A stretch of DNA of 64,000 nt from Acridotheres tristis (GCA_037013685.1 CM072886.1:2666001-2730000), one strand, 5' to 3'; shown: positions 25,086-37,479, counted from the first letter of the stretch. The notes: generated by a model not told the origin, from the letters alone. Numbers and translations: made by a program.

Positions 25086-27070
25086 GCATCCAGAATTTGG
25101 TGCTTAACAAAAAGAGCATTTATACACTGTGAAGCACAGGTGACAATCTGTAACTGCTGCAGGTGCCACATCTCACAGCCAGTCCTACTCCTTCTGACAT
25201 CTATTTTGCAGCATTAAATGCACTGACATACTGATTTTGCTAAAAAATTCAAGCACAAAAAGTGATGAGTTGGAATAATTATCATGCTTAAAAGTCTGCT
25301 CAGACCTTCTTAATTTATTGCATCAATTTCAGTTTGCACTGCTCAGAAGAAATGTCTAAATTCATCAGCAAAGAGCAGGACTTTCCATGAGTTGCAAAAG
25401 AGAAAAATATGTGATAATTTAACAGGCTGAATAATATTACTCATCTGTATCTCAGTGTAGTGATTTCTAGAACTGAATTCACCTCTCCCTGGTACAAGTA
25501 TGTGAATAAATTCTACCTCTATATAAATAAATAAAGAGATGGCAGCACTGTGTGGGCTGCAGTAAAGGATTATTCATCTATCACACAATGTCTGCCAGAT
25601 GCTTTGGAGCATTAGATCCACCTGTGTATTTTAACATCCAAAACTTTAATGTTTACATAGCAACAGGATTTAATCTGTTCTGCTCAGCTCAAACTCCAGA
25701 GTCCAACACCAATAAAGTGATCTGGAGATGTGAAGCTACTCGTAAGTGTTAAAGCTCATCACTACAACCTGAAATGTGCTGGCCTGAAATCTTCGGTTCA
25801 ACATGAAAATGCACAACAGAGATGCAGGAAGTGCAGCTGGTTGGGCATGGATGTGTTCTGTATTTATGTTATAGAACCCAGCACTGGGACCTGCTCCTTC
25901 ACCAACCCCACTGAATTAAAAAAATAATTTAAAGAAAGAATTTTAACACCCAGGGGTGTTAGCTGCCCATAAACTTCAAGCAGGAGACAAAGTCTTTTGC
26001 CAGGACCTAGTCCTCAGTGATTTGTTATCCTTTCAAAATGCTGAGAAAAGAACAAGTGCTACTGAAAAATACATGTCTATTAAGCACAGCAAGAAGAGCA
26101 CACTTGGTAGAAGGTGCAGGAGAAGGACAAAAATAAAGTGTTCATGCTTACAATCCTTGTTAAAAAAAATTTAAAATGCACAGAACAGGTAAAATAACAC
26201 CAAACCCCAAACCATCATGACAATTTAGAGTTCCGAGAATTCTGCTTTTGATAAAATGTTGAAGGACAGGAACCAAAGTTGCCAAAGTTTGAAGTAATTA
26301 ATGAGTGTCTGGAGATTCAGCCTTTACTGAGTCCCATTTTTTAATTCTAATAAAATAAGTTGAATTTTAGCTGGGGAGCCGAAGTACAACTTCCTTCCAG
26401 AAAAGCAAAGTGGAAAGCAAACTCAGATCAGTTTGTCACTGAGAAAGCTGTGAACCCTTGGCACAAAGACTCTCTGTAAGACACTCGGGATCTTTCTCTG
26501 CCTCAGGTCAAAGGCCTGATGCTCATCAGTAAATTCATCTCCATGTACTCCATTCTTCCAGTTGTGATAATGGGAATGATGGCATGCCCATGTGTTATTC
26601 ACAAGTTTTATGTTTTATGTATGGGAAGAGTTGTCTGTGGTTTTTTTACTTCCTTACTGGGGCAAAAGAGATTGATTTTGTTCCTTTCACGAAAAATACA
26701 GGTTTTCAAAGTGGCAGATGGCCTCACTCTTGTCAATTGTCAGAGGCTTTTGATCAGCAGTGAGGCAGAAAAAATGTATAATGGATTTTATCAGGTGTGC
26801 TCTAAAAAGCCTCAGCAGAGTAAGACTTTTTGATCAAAAGCACAAAGCAAAATATCACTCTTTTTTGGACTGCACGTGTGACTCTTCAGAGACATGAAAA
26901 ATGTGGGCTGTTCTGCAAAATGAACTTCATCTTTTCAAGAGGGGAACAGATTTGCAGGGTTGTGCTTCTTATTGAAGATTATAAAGTGTCAATCAAAAAA
27001 AAAAAATCACTAAAAAAACACCTCCTTGTCAGGGAAAAACACCCGAGTCAGTCGTTCCTGCAAATATTCC
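25086..27070. other. anonymous non-coding stretch
   Basis: Nothing recognised. A donor-like 'cgtaagtg' at 25741 ends a 60-codon open frame, but there is no acceptable acceptor upstream. The 104-codon frame at 26519-26833 has no domain. Confidence 0.5.
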
Positions 27071-27212
27071 TAGAATCATGGAATGGCTTAGGTTGGAAGG
27101 GACCTTAAAGATCACCACATTCTAACCCCCTGCCATGGCAGGGACACCTTCCACTGTCCCAGGTTGCTCCAAGTCCCATCCAACCTGGCCTTGGACATTT
27201 CCAGGGATCCAG
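27071..27212 (-). mobile_element. CR1 LINE, short 3' fragment
   Basis: Plus-strand text 'tagaatcatggaatggctt', 'gttggaagggaccttaaag', 'ccctgccatggcagggac', 'ccaacctggccttggac', then an abrupt stop at 'ccagggatccagta'. It is close to consensus, so probably young. Confidence 0.95.
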
Positions 27213-28378
27213 TATGTTACAATTTAAGCTAGGAGTTGTTTTTCAGTTTTCTTCCAGTGGAAAACTTTGAGATCTCTCTTTGTACTTGTAACATTGGCAT
27301 TTTTGTTTGCCTGTGAAATCTTTTTGCTTGGTAAAAGAATTTTTTTTTTTTAGGTGGATTTATCCTTTGCTTTAAATCATAAAAACTCTTTCCAACTCAC
27401 TTTAGCCTTTGGCTTCTTAGTTATCCAGTAAGACTGGCTCAGCAATTCTGTTCTTCTATATTAAAACTTGCTATAATTTCTATTCCTTCTTCAAATTCTA
27501 CATTCAAAAATCTCTTTGTTATATATACATATCTGTGAGACCTTCCTGTCAAATTCTTATCCTTTCCAACACTCATGTCCATTCTTTTCTGTCCTGGAAT
27601 GCCTCTGTACCACTGGCTCAAAAATTTAACTTCTCTCACATGGCTTTAACACACAGATCTCCTCACACAGCTCAAAATTATATTCCCAGCATCTGCTGCA
27701 CCAAACTGGGCCAAGTGGGATCACACAGATGTAACCATGGGCTGTGGGTTACAAGGCTTCTGGAAGAGAAGAGATTTGGGGGATTTATCCAGATTTGACA
27801 CAGCTCTAACTGAAAAAAACAAGTTTCAGAATTTACTACATATTGGAAGAAGAGGCTGACTGGTTTTCTTCAAGTCCTACAGTGTTTAGATTACCAGAAC
27901 CGACAGGAAATGGACTTCAGAAGATTAAAGTTAGTCATGCACAAATGGTTCATCAGAAGAAAACACATTTGAAAGCAAGGATCTTAATCATCTTTCAAGA
28001 ACTTCAAAACAAAATGAAACGACAACAACAAAAGAAAAGCAGATCAAAAAGAAGAGGGTATTAGTAATTCTCAAAAAGCCATTTCACTTTCCACTGCATC
28101 TGAAAAATTGCATCAATAGAATTTACAACCAGAATAACCCAGGATGATGTACCAGCAAAGCAATGAAGAGCATCTGATCAGATCTGATTCCTCATATGGA
28201 TGTGCTCAAAAATAAATGCAGAAGTGGTGGCATAAATCTCTCATGAATGTCTAAAACAGGATTGTTAGCACCCAAACCTGAGCATAAAATACGTGGAGTG
28301 CCTGACATCTCAGTAAGACCTGTTCAGTGCAGCAAGTGAGGAAAGAAAAATCTCCTTACAATCAAGAATTGATTGACT
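27213..28378. other. anonymous non-coding stretch
   Basis: T-run near 27342-27351. No element recognised. Confidence 0.5.
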
Positions 28379-28440
28379 CTTAGGAAGAAATTCTTCCCCT
28401 TGAGGGTGGTGAGGCCCTGGAACAGGTTGCCCAGAGGAGA
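28379..28440 (+). mobile_element. CR1 LINE, internal scrap
   Basis: About 60 bases, 'ttaggaagaaattcttcccc', 'gagggtggtgaggccctgg' and 'aacaggttgcccagagga', match the stretch about 200 bases from the CR1 3' end. The rest of the 3' end is missing, so the copy was cut short by a later deletion or rearrangement. Confidence 0.85.
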
Positions 28441-29273
28441 ATTTTACTCACCAAAAAATCAGAGTCCAGAGGAAATTGTTTAAAAATTACCAAAACTTTA
28501 AGAGAATGACTGAGGAGTTAAAAAAATCAAGGATCACAAGCACTAAACGAACCCTGTTACAAGATTAATACATCCCCTATTTGTCTTTAGGAACTCCTGA
28601 GAAGCACAGCACCCATTCTGCTATTCTGTCTTAATTCATATATTCCTTTCTTGTTTAGTTTTTTTTGGGAAGTAATTTATGCATGACACCAGATATTCTG
28701 TGTATATTCAGAATGTCTCAGTATTATTTTCTTCAAGCAATGAATGGAGAAGATTCATCTTCTGTGGGTCTGAACAAACTGAAATAGTAAAGAAACTATG
28801 AGGAACTAAAACAAACAAAAAACACATTTAAAAGGGTAAAAATAAAAGTTTTATGCTCAGCTTTTAAAAATCCCTGTGGTTCCACTAGATAATACAGGGA
28901 GTTGTTCCATGCTCCTTCCTCTAAGAAGGTACTGAAGGAAAAATTACCACCCTGGAGCTTCTTGTTATAATTCCTCTGCCAAAACTTGCTTATCCATCGC
29001 TGAATCAGCAGAGATAACAGCTCCACAGTTGCTCCAGTGAAGATTCTGATAACTTAGCTCAAAGCTTCCTCATGAGGAATTCATTTGTGGCTGACTGATT
29101 CTTGGGTTAGAGTAGAATGCTGTCCTCTGATAAGCAGCCTACAGTGGCAAAAAAACTCCAGGAGAAGGTGAGTACTTTGTGGTTTAAACCAGTGGTGAAA
29201 ATGAAAAAAATGGTAGGATTTTAATAAATTTGTTTGAATAAATTTAGCCATATTGCACTGGAGAGGTCATCAC
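28441..29273. other. anonymous non-coding stretch
   Basis: Nothing recognised. Confidence 0.5.
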
Positions 29274-29332
29274 CATAGAATCATAAAATACCTTGTGTTG
29301 GAAGGGACCTTAGGGAATATCTGGTTCCAGCT
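29274..29332 (-). mobile_element. CR1 LINE, extreme 3' scrap
   Basis: Only the tail is present: 'catagaatcataaaatacc', then 'gttggaagggaccttaggg' and 'atctggttccagc'. The match then stops, as in a copy truncated almost to its 3' end. Confidence 0.82.
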
Positions 29333-31548
29333 TTTCACCTGGCCAAGAATTTGCAGCCAGTGGGGATCTGGCCTGTGATATTGATGGTTTTACAATCAAT
29401 GTCTAATATCAGGCTACTCATAACCTGAAATGGCTGTTCTGCTAAGGGAATAATTGCAGTCCAGGTGACTACATTGCAGTTTAATTTTTTTACTCTGTGA
29501 AGATCTGATGAATCTCAGCCTTAATGTCCTGATTGAGTAACACAGCAGGAAGGCACCTCCCACCCCGAGCAGCCCAGGGAAGTTTTCCTTTCCCAGGCTG
29601 CCAGGGGAATAATGAACCTCAAGAGGTTGCCCTGGTGGAGAGGCTCGCTCAGGGGTGGTCCCTGCAGTTTGTGTGTGTGAGAAATGGAAGCTGTGGGCTT
29701 TGGTCAGGGCCATATCTCAGCTGCAGAGATGGAGCAGCTAATCTGCTCCCAGGGACTCTCTTCATTCTCTCAGAAACATCAGACAGACAAAACCAGGCTG
29801 CACCAGGAACGTTCCTGTTACTTTTGGGGATTTCTCACTACAGAGCGTGGAGGGTTCAGGAGTTTGGGCAGGTGGGAGGTGTGAGTCAGGTGTAAAAAGC
29901 AATGCTCAGTGAATTTTAGTTGCTGATATAATATAACCCTAACCCCTTGATATAAATTCCACGTATGGAGTCAGTGGGTAAATCCACACCAAACCCAAAG
30001 TCTTTCTTGTGATTAACTGATTTCCAAAAAGGTTCTTCCCCTGCGAGTGTCTCACTCCCTCCTCTGGCCTCCTCTGGAGCATCCAGCATAGAAATTCTCT
30101 GCCTCAAAATCTGTCTGCTTTGCTGCATAAAACATCACATACAGTTAGAAAACCTGCCCAATTCTTGTGGATGTGTCATTTAATTCAGTCCTGTCTCCAA
30201 AGACAGAATTTATCCTGATTATGGATGAAATGAGAAATTGTGGAAGGTGCTTCTCTGAGATAATGGTCTTGCACGGCAACCTCTTGCCTAACCTAAATAT
30301 TCCCAGAATACTACAGGAAAATTCAGGAGGCAAATTTGAAAACTCACATCACCTGTGAGCCCCAGAATGAAAAAACTTGGTGTAGAGAGTTGAAATATTT
30401 GCTGAAATTTGAATTATTTTTTAATTCATCACATATTCACATGGGAAATTTACATATATTTGCTCTCCCATAAAAGCAATTCCCAATAATATGTTCTTTC
30501 AACTTCTTTTATTTCTCTCCCTTTTCTGATCCTTTATTTTTCCCTCAAAAATCTCAAATGCTAATATCCTGGAGGTCCTTTAAGTCTGAAACAAAGATTC
30601 AGGAGTAAAAAACCCACTCAGTTCATAAAGTCATTGACATAAATCAAAAAGCTTGGAGACAAATCTCTTTAAAAAAATCAGAAAGAGAAACTTGGTTTTC
30701 ACCCAGTGCTGGGTTTCATTTTGGAAATGTAAAGGTGATCAAAAAGTTGTCCAGATCTGAAATACTCCATTAGCAAAGCACACGTGCCCTCCAAACACTT
30801 GCTGGGTAAACAATTTTTCGAGCTGAGAAAAAGAGGTTGAATTCAGAGATTTAGAAATTTGGATACATTTCAGGGCAAATAAGAACTTCCAAACTATTCC
30901 ATGATTCATCTGCAATGCTGGTATGGCTACATTATGTTTGTTTCTGAAATTTGTTCTTTTTAGTGCTGGCTTTCAGTGCACTGGATTTCTCAATCCACCC
31001 TGTATATCTTTCAAACCTAACATATTTTTCTTGTCTGTGCCTCAACGTCTAAATACATGTTTCCTTTTCAGCTGCTGCATTTCAATTCCACATCCAAATT
31101 TACAGTCCATTGTTTCCCTTTAACCTTTCTGCTTGGACACTGAAGATATTGTCCTGCATTTCCTTCTCGTGAGTAAACAGCAGCATGGAATAAAGGTCAG
31201 GTCAGTGATACAGGCTCCTCTCCTCCCCACACAGCACTCTGGCCTGATGGAGATTCCCTTTGGGATGATAGATCCACTTCAGGTGTAGTGCTGGACAGGC
31301 TGGAATCAGCAGTTCTTTCTGGATTACTGATACCTATCATGTTTATCTCTGAAAAGAGCATTTATTCACCTTATTCCTTATTGTTATTATTATTATGAGC
31401 TGGCCATCAGCTCCTCAGGGATGCAGCGTTTATCCCAAAGGCAAGAAGCAGGGTCAATGCTCTGGGTAGCTGAGCCTGTAAGAGCAGTAAATTCCTCCCC
31501 CGTGCTGTATCCTCATGTGGATGCACAGTTTGTACCATCAGCTCTCTG
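29333..31548. other. anonymous non-coding stretch
   Basis: The part from 29530 to 29890 is visibly less AT-rich than its surroundings and carries open frames on both strands (up to 120 codons), none recognisable. No element was identified. Confidence 0.5.
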
Positions 31549-32071
31549 GGGACCAGCACAGGAAGGAGCTGGAGCTGCTGGAGAGAGTCCAGAGGAGGCA
31601 CCAGGAGGATCCGAGGGATGGAGCAGCTCTGCCGGGAGGAAAGGCTGAGGGAATTGGGATTGTTCAGCCTGGAAAAGAAAAGCTTCGGGGTGATCTCATT
31701 GTGGCCTTGAAATGCCTAAAGGGACCCTGCAAGGAAGAGGGAGAGAGAGTTTACAGGAGCTTGGAGTGAAGGGACAAGGGGGAATGGCTTTAAACTGACA
31801 GTAGGTTTAGATTGGATGTTAGGAAAAAAATTCCTCCCTGTGAGAGTGAGGAGACCGTGGCACAGGGTGCCCAGAGAAACTGTGGCTGCCCCTGGATTCC
31901 TGGAAATGTCCAAAGCCAAGTTGGAGGGGCTTGGAGCAGCCTGGGACAGTGGAAGGTGTCCCTGCCCATGGCAGAGGGGTTGGAACAGGATAATCTTTAA
32001 GATCTCCCAACTCAGGTCATTCCATGATTCTATGACTCTTCTATGATTCTATGATTCTGTGAGTCTATGAT
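31549..32071 (+). mobile_element. CR1 LINE, longest 3' fragment
   Basis: Starts inside the end of ORF2 ('aggaaggagctggagctgct', 'gagagtccagaggaggc'), continues with 'gattgttcagcctggaaaag' and 'gggggaatggctttaaactg', and reaches 'cctgcccatggcagaggg'. The tail, 32020-32071, holds about six ATTCTATG octamers, the best preserved natural CR1 end in the window. ORF2 remains are out of frame. Confidence 0.96.
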
Positions 32072-32271
32072 CACACCTCTTAGAATTTCTTCAGGGCAAT
32101 TCTGTCAGCATGCCAATAAAAAGTGGACTCTGCACGGGGCTCCATCACATCAGAATGTTCCTCCTGTCCTGAAATACAAGGGAAAAGATGGAAAAATTAC
32201 CAGTAGTACCATGATCTTGTCTATCTGTACTTTTTCTACTACCAACCCTGATGTCTGCCTTGCCTAAACAT

Positions 32272-32535
32272 AACAGAATCAAGGAATCACAGAATTTCCT
32301 GAGCTGGAAGGGACCCACAAGAATCATCGAGTCCAACCCCTGACCCTGCACAGGAAAACCTGAAAAATCCCACCCTGTGCCTGAGAGACTTGTCCAACTA
32401 CTTCTTGATCTCTCTCAGGCTTGGTGCTGTGACCTCCTGCCTTGGGAGATTTTCCAGGGCCTGACCACCCTCTGGGTGAAGAACCTTTTCCTAATATCCA
32501 CCTAAGCCTTCCCTGACAGGCCTTAATGTCATGTA
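32272..32535 (-). mobile_element. CR1 LINE, 3' fragment (different subtype)
   Basis: Plus-strand text 'aatcacagaatttcctgagc', 'gctggaagggacccacaag', 'atcgagtccaacccctg', 'ccctgtgcctgagag', 'accaccctctgggtgaag' and 'ccttttcctaatatcc'. The 'ggacccacaag' and 'accaccctctgggtgaag' wording separates it from the common copies here. Its tail faces that of the plus-strand CR1 200 bases to the left. Confidence 0.93.
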
Positions 32536-33603
32536 GCATTTATGGATGAATACAGACAGATTTCTTACCTTCACAATTAATTTTCACCCTCTTCTTTCAT
32601 TTCCAAGTGGATCTTTATTGTCACTTCTTCACTGTTTTATTTATAGATATTTCACCTGTCACTTTTTCTATTCCCCTCCATGGTATAAGGGAAGCAGACA
32701 TCAACTTTTTTTTTCCTGTTTCATATTTTTCCCTCTATTTGGTCCAGATGGAGAATTTCATAGCAATCCTAAATGACACAGGAAACAGTTCTGCCTGATT
32801 GACTCAGTCTTTGCATAACAGGAGCCGTACTGGGAATCTTCACTTTAGTGCATAATTGTGGTAATCCAAAGGCATTTTCAGCAATGTGTATTTTCTTGTG
32901 TATGAAACACACTTGAAGCTGTTGATTGATGCACTCAGAATTGCTTCATGCACCATCTGTATCCATCTGTGCACACTTGAGCACTGTTTAAAAACCTCAC
33001 TTGATCACCAGTACATTAGAGAGAAGTGCCATTTCTGTTAATAGAGTGTATTAATAAAGATCAAATGATATCTCATTTATTCAGCCCTATCAAATACATG
33101 CATTGTATGATCAGGTTAAAATTAGAGAAGTCTCACTTAACGTGTGTTAATGCTTCAAGCTCCAACTCTCATCATTCTCACTAAAATTATTGCACATAAT
33201 GACAAACTTGTTTTGGAAAAAATCAAGTAGCAGCAGTTAAAAACTTCATGATTAAAACACTGAAAGCATTTTTAGAAAGAGGAATGTTTAGAAGTTTTTC
33301 TCTCCCTTTTAATGTCTAACAGGGAATTTACCAAAAACTTTGAAAGTTGTCTCAAAAATTCATGCAGAAACATTCTTCAAACAGGGCCCTTTTAACCCAG
33401 GCCTTCTCATTTACATATTAATTTGCATATATATCAGAACATACCAGGGATGCTTTCTTTCAGTAATTATCAGTTCCTTGCCATTGAACATCAGCATCTG
33501 GGATCTTGCTAGGAATATAATGGCCTTAAAATAATTACAAATACAAAACGGTTTTAAATATAGCCTGCCCTAACAGAGATCCTCAGAAGCTCTCTGGCAT
33601 CTC
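32536..33603. other. anonymous AT-rich stretch
   Basis: Nothing recognised. Confidence 0.5.
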
Positions 33604-33839
33604 ACACAGAATCATAGGCACAGAGTTATAGAATTACAGAATCATAGAATCATAGAATCACAGAGTTATAGAATCATAGAGTCAAATAATCATAAAATCA
33701 CAGAATCACAGAGTCATAAAGTTATAGAATCATAGAGTCACAAAGTTATAGAATCATAGAATCACAGAGTCATAGACTTACAGAAACATAGAGTCAAGGA
33801 ATCATGGAGTCACAGAGTCACAGAATCATGGAATCATAG
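33604..33839 (-). repeat. expanded CR1-tail octamer array
   Basis: About 29 degenerate copies of the octamer CATAGAAT or close variants (with 'cacagaat', 'catagagt' and 'gttatagaat') fill 236 bases. The unit is the reverse complement of the CR1 3' terminal repeat ATTCTATG, which normally occurs in two to six copies. No minus-strand CR1 body adjoins it; to the right is a plus-strand CR1 body, so the array and its neighbour are in opposite orientation. Confidence 0.92.
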
Positions 33840-33867
33840 TTCTGAGACACTGAAACTGTTTCCTGCA

Positions 33868-34026
33868 GATATTTTGGCTGCCTCATGCCTGGAAGTTTTC
33901 CTGGCCAGGGTGGACAGGGCTTGGAGCAACCTGGTCTGGTGGAAAATTCCCCTGCCCATAGCAGGGGTAGAACTGGATGATTTTTAAGGTCCCTTCCTAC
34001 CCAAACCATTCCCTGATTTCATGATT
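33868..34026 (+). mobile_element. CR1 LINE, short 3' fragment
   Basis: Recognised from 'ctggccagggtggacaggg', 'gcttggagcaacctggtc', 'tggaaaattcccctgccc' and 'cccttcctacccaaaccatt'. It ends in 'ccctgatttcatgatttt', with no proper octamer tail. Confidence 0.93.
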
Positions 34027-35036
34027 TTGCCATCCATCAACCCTACATGGATATCTGGATATCTCAGAGGATCTCTAGTGACACCAGAGGACTTTCTGAA
34101 GACAACAGAATCGAGTCCCTTGTGAGAAAATCCAGTGCTTACCTCAAAAGACGTCTCCCTGAGGAGCTGAATCACTCTCTGAATCCCACAGACAGCAAAA
34201 GGCAGCTCTGCCCTGACTGTGAGGGCAGTGCAGGAGCCGGGTTTGCTCCCAGACCTGCACAAGGATGCCCAGCCCTGATATCTCCCTGCATCCATTGGCT
34301 TTCATCCAGCGAGACAAAGGTGAGAGGCATGAATATGACTCAGAACTTCATGCCATTAAGTTCAGCAAAAGTTGTTTATCTGGGCCACTTTTAATGATGG
34401 ACTCATTTCAGTGAGCTTTAATTCCAGGTAAAATCCCTTTACTAAAAGAATATGGAAAATGCCGTCCATAGATATTATGGGATATCACCAGAGAGGATTC
34501 TTTGCCTTCCCAGATATAGTCTAAGGATGGCTCCAGCTGAATATTTCAGGGGGATTCCTCAGATGTGTATTTCATTAACTGCATAATGTCACCCCTTAGC
34601 CCTCAATCTGGATTTTTTTCCTTGACACATGAAGCTCTCAATCCACCCTGTGCTGCATTGCTCTGTTCACAGAGCTGCTCCCTTCTCAGGAGAACTCATT
34701 TCCCAACAACTCCAATTACTGTCACCTCCTTTTACTTGACATTAATTGCAAGACAAGCAGAACTAGCTGTACTTAGGCCTGCCATGCTGATCTGAAACTG
34801 ATTTAACAGCTGCATTTTTGCTTGCTGTTCTCTGCAGCAATACAGAAAACAGCTGTGGTGCTTTTTAGTTTAAGGGAAAAAAAAGCCTTCATTGGTTATT
34901 TTATTTTAAAGAATCCCATCTAAAACATATTTTTAAAGAATCCCGTTTGAGACAAAATGCTTATTGGAAATCAAGCAGCACAGGCAGCATCTCTCATGTA
35001 TATACTTAATCAGCAGATTTTAGTTGGGGGGGTGGG
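34027..35036. other. anonymous stretch
   Basis: A 115-codon open frame at 34047-34394 passes over a donor-like 'aaaggtgaga' near 34316. No convincing acceptor, domain or known protein is seen, so it is not called as an exon. A G-rich run lies at 35025-35036. Confidence 0.45.
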
Positions 35037-35229
35037 TTTTGGTTTCTTTCTTGATTATAATGATGTTGAGGAAACTGGTTAACCAAAAGTAAGTGATGTC
35101 AGTCAGAATATGCTTATAGGGAGGGAAAGTGAGGAGGTACGAACCATTTTAGCTAGTCTTCAATAGAAATATTTAAAAAAAAATAAATTCTGTTATCTTT
35201 TGTTGAGCTTTGAGAAGGCAAGAACTAAC
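35037..35229 (+). repeat. inverted repeat, left copy (193 bp)
   Basis: Pairs with 37077-37269 in reverse orientation at about 91% identity (roughly 17 mismatches in 193, no net length change). Landmarks are 'ttgattataatgatgttg', 'tatagggagggaaagtgagg' and 'gctttgagaaggcaagaa'. Similarity stops sharply at both edges. It is not a CR1 and I do not recognise the family. Confidence 0.93.
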
Positions 35230-36219
35230 ATTTTACACAGATGATATAATGATATCATAATTTCTATACCTGTGTATACATTAATTCAGTCCCAGGCTGA
35301 ACTGACCTCTTCCTGCTGACTTTCAAAGGGTCAGCACATCCCAGGAACTGAGATGATCTGTGTATAAAACCAGACTTCAAGCTTTTTTTCTCTATAAATA
35401 GGAGATGGACCCTGAAGTTGAATCTGTGGTTCTGCTCAGACACATCCCTGACCTTTGTGTGCCTCTGTGTCTGTCTCTGGGTTAATCAGCAGTTTAATAT
35501 CATCTATACCACACTATTTTAGTGTATTCAAACAATTCCATGGGAGTAAAGTCCAGGCATTTCCTCAGGGGGCAGGGAGTGGGAGCTGGCTCTGTTTTTA
35601 ATTACAGTAATTGAGTTCATTAGCCATTGCTGTCTTTTGAGCATACACAGGGTAGGAAGGCAATATGACCCCCTGGGAGAGGAGAGCTCCAGAAGTCTGA
35701 TGTCTGAGATGATTTTGTTCCTAATCTGCTTCAGAAAAAAAAAGCTCTTCACCTCTGACATCCTTTATCTTGTCATCTCATTTCAAGTATTTTAGTGCCA
35801 AAACAAGGTCTGTCCTTCACTGTATTTTTATATCATACTTGAAATGATGTGTTTCCCATCTGAGCTGGAATATCCATGAAGTGCTGATCTAGGATACAAG
35901 GTTATGATTTCATACCATGATAGGAGCCTTTCCACTTAATTGCCTAGTTCTGGTATTTACATGTGAATTTCCCATATAAGGACTCATTATTTCCAGAAAG
36001 AAACTCACTGTTTTGGGAAATTAAAGTTGCATTTGAGTTTCTTCTGGGACATGTTAGGTGGATTTTTTTTTTTCTCCAATAATGCCTAGGGTCTGAAGAT
36101 TACCCCTCCCTGTGAGACCCATGGTGAGCTACACCTGCTTTTAACTCCCTCAGGGGTGGGGAAGCTCCAGATTGAAGCCACTTAAAATCCTACTGGGCAT
36201 CCAAATCCCTCTTTACCAC
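35230..36219. other. spacer between inverted repeats, left part
   Basis: Nothing recognised; no transposase-like frame. The longest open frame is 77 codons on the minus strand. Confidence 0.5.
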
Positions 36220-36330
36220 CGTGGTGGGTTTGCATGGCAAGGTTCAGGCAGGGGGTGAATACAGAGGTGGCTTCTGTGAGGAGCTGCCCCTGTGTCCCAC
36301 AGAGACAATTCCAGCCATGAGATGTTCTCA
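36220..36330 (+). mobile_element. 5' part of an ERVL-like LTR
   Basis: The text 'tggtgggtttgcatggcaag', 'gtggcttctgtgaggagctg' and 'cagagacaattccagcc' resembles the start of a common avian ERVL-type LTR as I remember it. The downstream half of the LTR is not recognisable. It is a degraded, non-coding remnant lying between the two inverted repeat copies. Confidence 0.55.
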
Positions 36331-37076
36331 ATGGATTTCAGCAGCTCCCAGCATCTGCAGTGCAGGGATCTAGGAGGAGAGAAAGCCTTTTAAGCATGGT
36401 TCTTCTGATGCATTAGCAATGTCTATCCTTCTGATGACTTGATATGTTCCCAATAAAACTTATTTCTCTCTTCTGATGCTAAGGAGGATCTCAGCTGAAG
36501 ATGTTTACATTGCAGTTGTCTATAAATGGTCAGGCACCAGCCTATATTTACAATTTGGATGTTCACCAACTGATTCAGTCTGAAACATGAGGCTCCCTGG
36601 CTCTTCAAGTCCATCTTATGAAATTAGAATTACGTGTAAAGGGTATTGCTTGTAGTCAGGCAAGGGAAACTGAACAAAGCAACTTGTGCTCCTGGAGCTG
36701 CCTTTGTATGGGGAATTTCTGAAAGACATACCAGACACTCAGCTTTCTGGAGGTGTTGCCAGCCTTAAATAATTTCAGCCCCCCTGAATTCCTGAATTTC
36801 AGCTTTTCTTCATCCACCAGCAGCCCCACGTGTCCAGGGCACCCATAGATGCACATCCATCTCTCACTGCATACACATAAATGAATAGGATTTTAATATG
36901 AGCAGGGGGAAGTACTATAAAACCAAACAAGATTATGTTACAAGAATTAAATCAGATTACATCTCAGCTCCCCAAGTCGATGGGAGAATGGAGGGATGGA
37001 CTGTATTAATTAAAAAAGATGATGTTTAGCCATGCATTCATGTCTATGTAAAGGCTGAGAGCAGCCATTTGCTGAG
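36331..37076. other. spacer between inverted repeats, right part
   Basis: No gene or element recognised. Confidence 0.5.
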
Positions 37077-37269
37077 GTTAATTCTTGCCTTCTCAAAGCT
37101 GAGCAAAAGACAACAGAATTTCTTTCTTAAAAAATATTTCTATTGAAGACTAGCAAAAATGGTTCATACCTCCTCACTTTCCCTCCCTATAAGCATACTC
37201 TGACTGAAATCACTTACTTTGGGTTAATCAGTTTCCTCAACATGATTATAATCAATAAAGAAACCAAAA
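37077..37269 (-). repeat. inverted repeat, right copy (193 bp)
   Basis: Reverse-complement partner of 35037-35229, the same length and about 91% identical. It ends exactly where its partner begins ('aaaccaaaa' against 'ttttggttt'). The copies could form a long stem with a loop of about 1.85 kb. Confidence 0.93.
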
Positions 37270-37479
37270 GAGCTGACTGAGCTGCTGAGCTTGGGAGGGG
37301 AGGAGCACCTTGGAGAGGTGAAAATGCTCTCCTTTGGCCTTGGCTTGCAGAGAGGAGCTGCTGCCACAGCACTGTGCTGGTGCAATGTCTTTTTTAGAGC
37401 ACCTTTTGCTGTGGTGAATGTTGGGATTTCCTGGGATATTTTTTCTCTTATATTTACATATATCTACGTACACAAACAA

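Noticed and set aside
29929..29947. Telomere-like 'aaccctaacccc'
   Set aside because: Fewer than two full TTAGGG units, too short to be an interstitial telomeric array.
34047..34394. 115-codon frame with a donor-like site
   Set aside because: No adequate acceptor, no domain, and it directly abuts a CR1 fragment.
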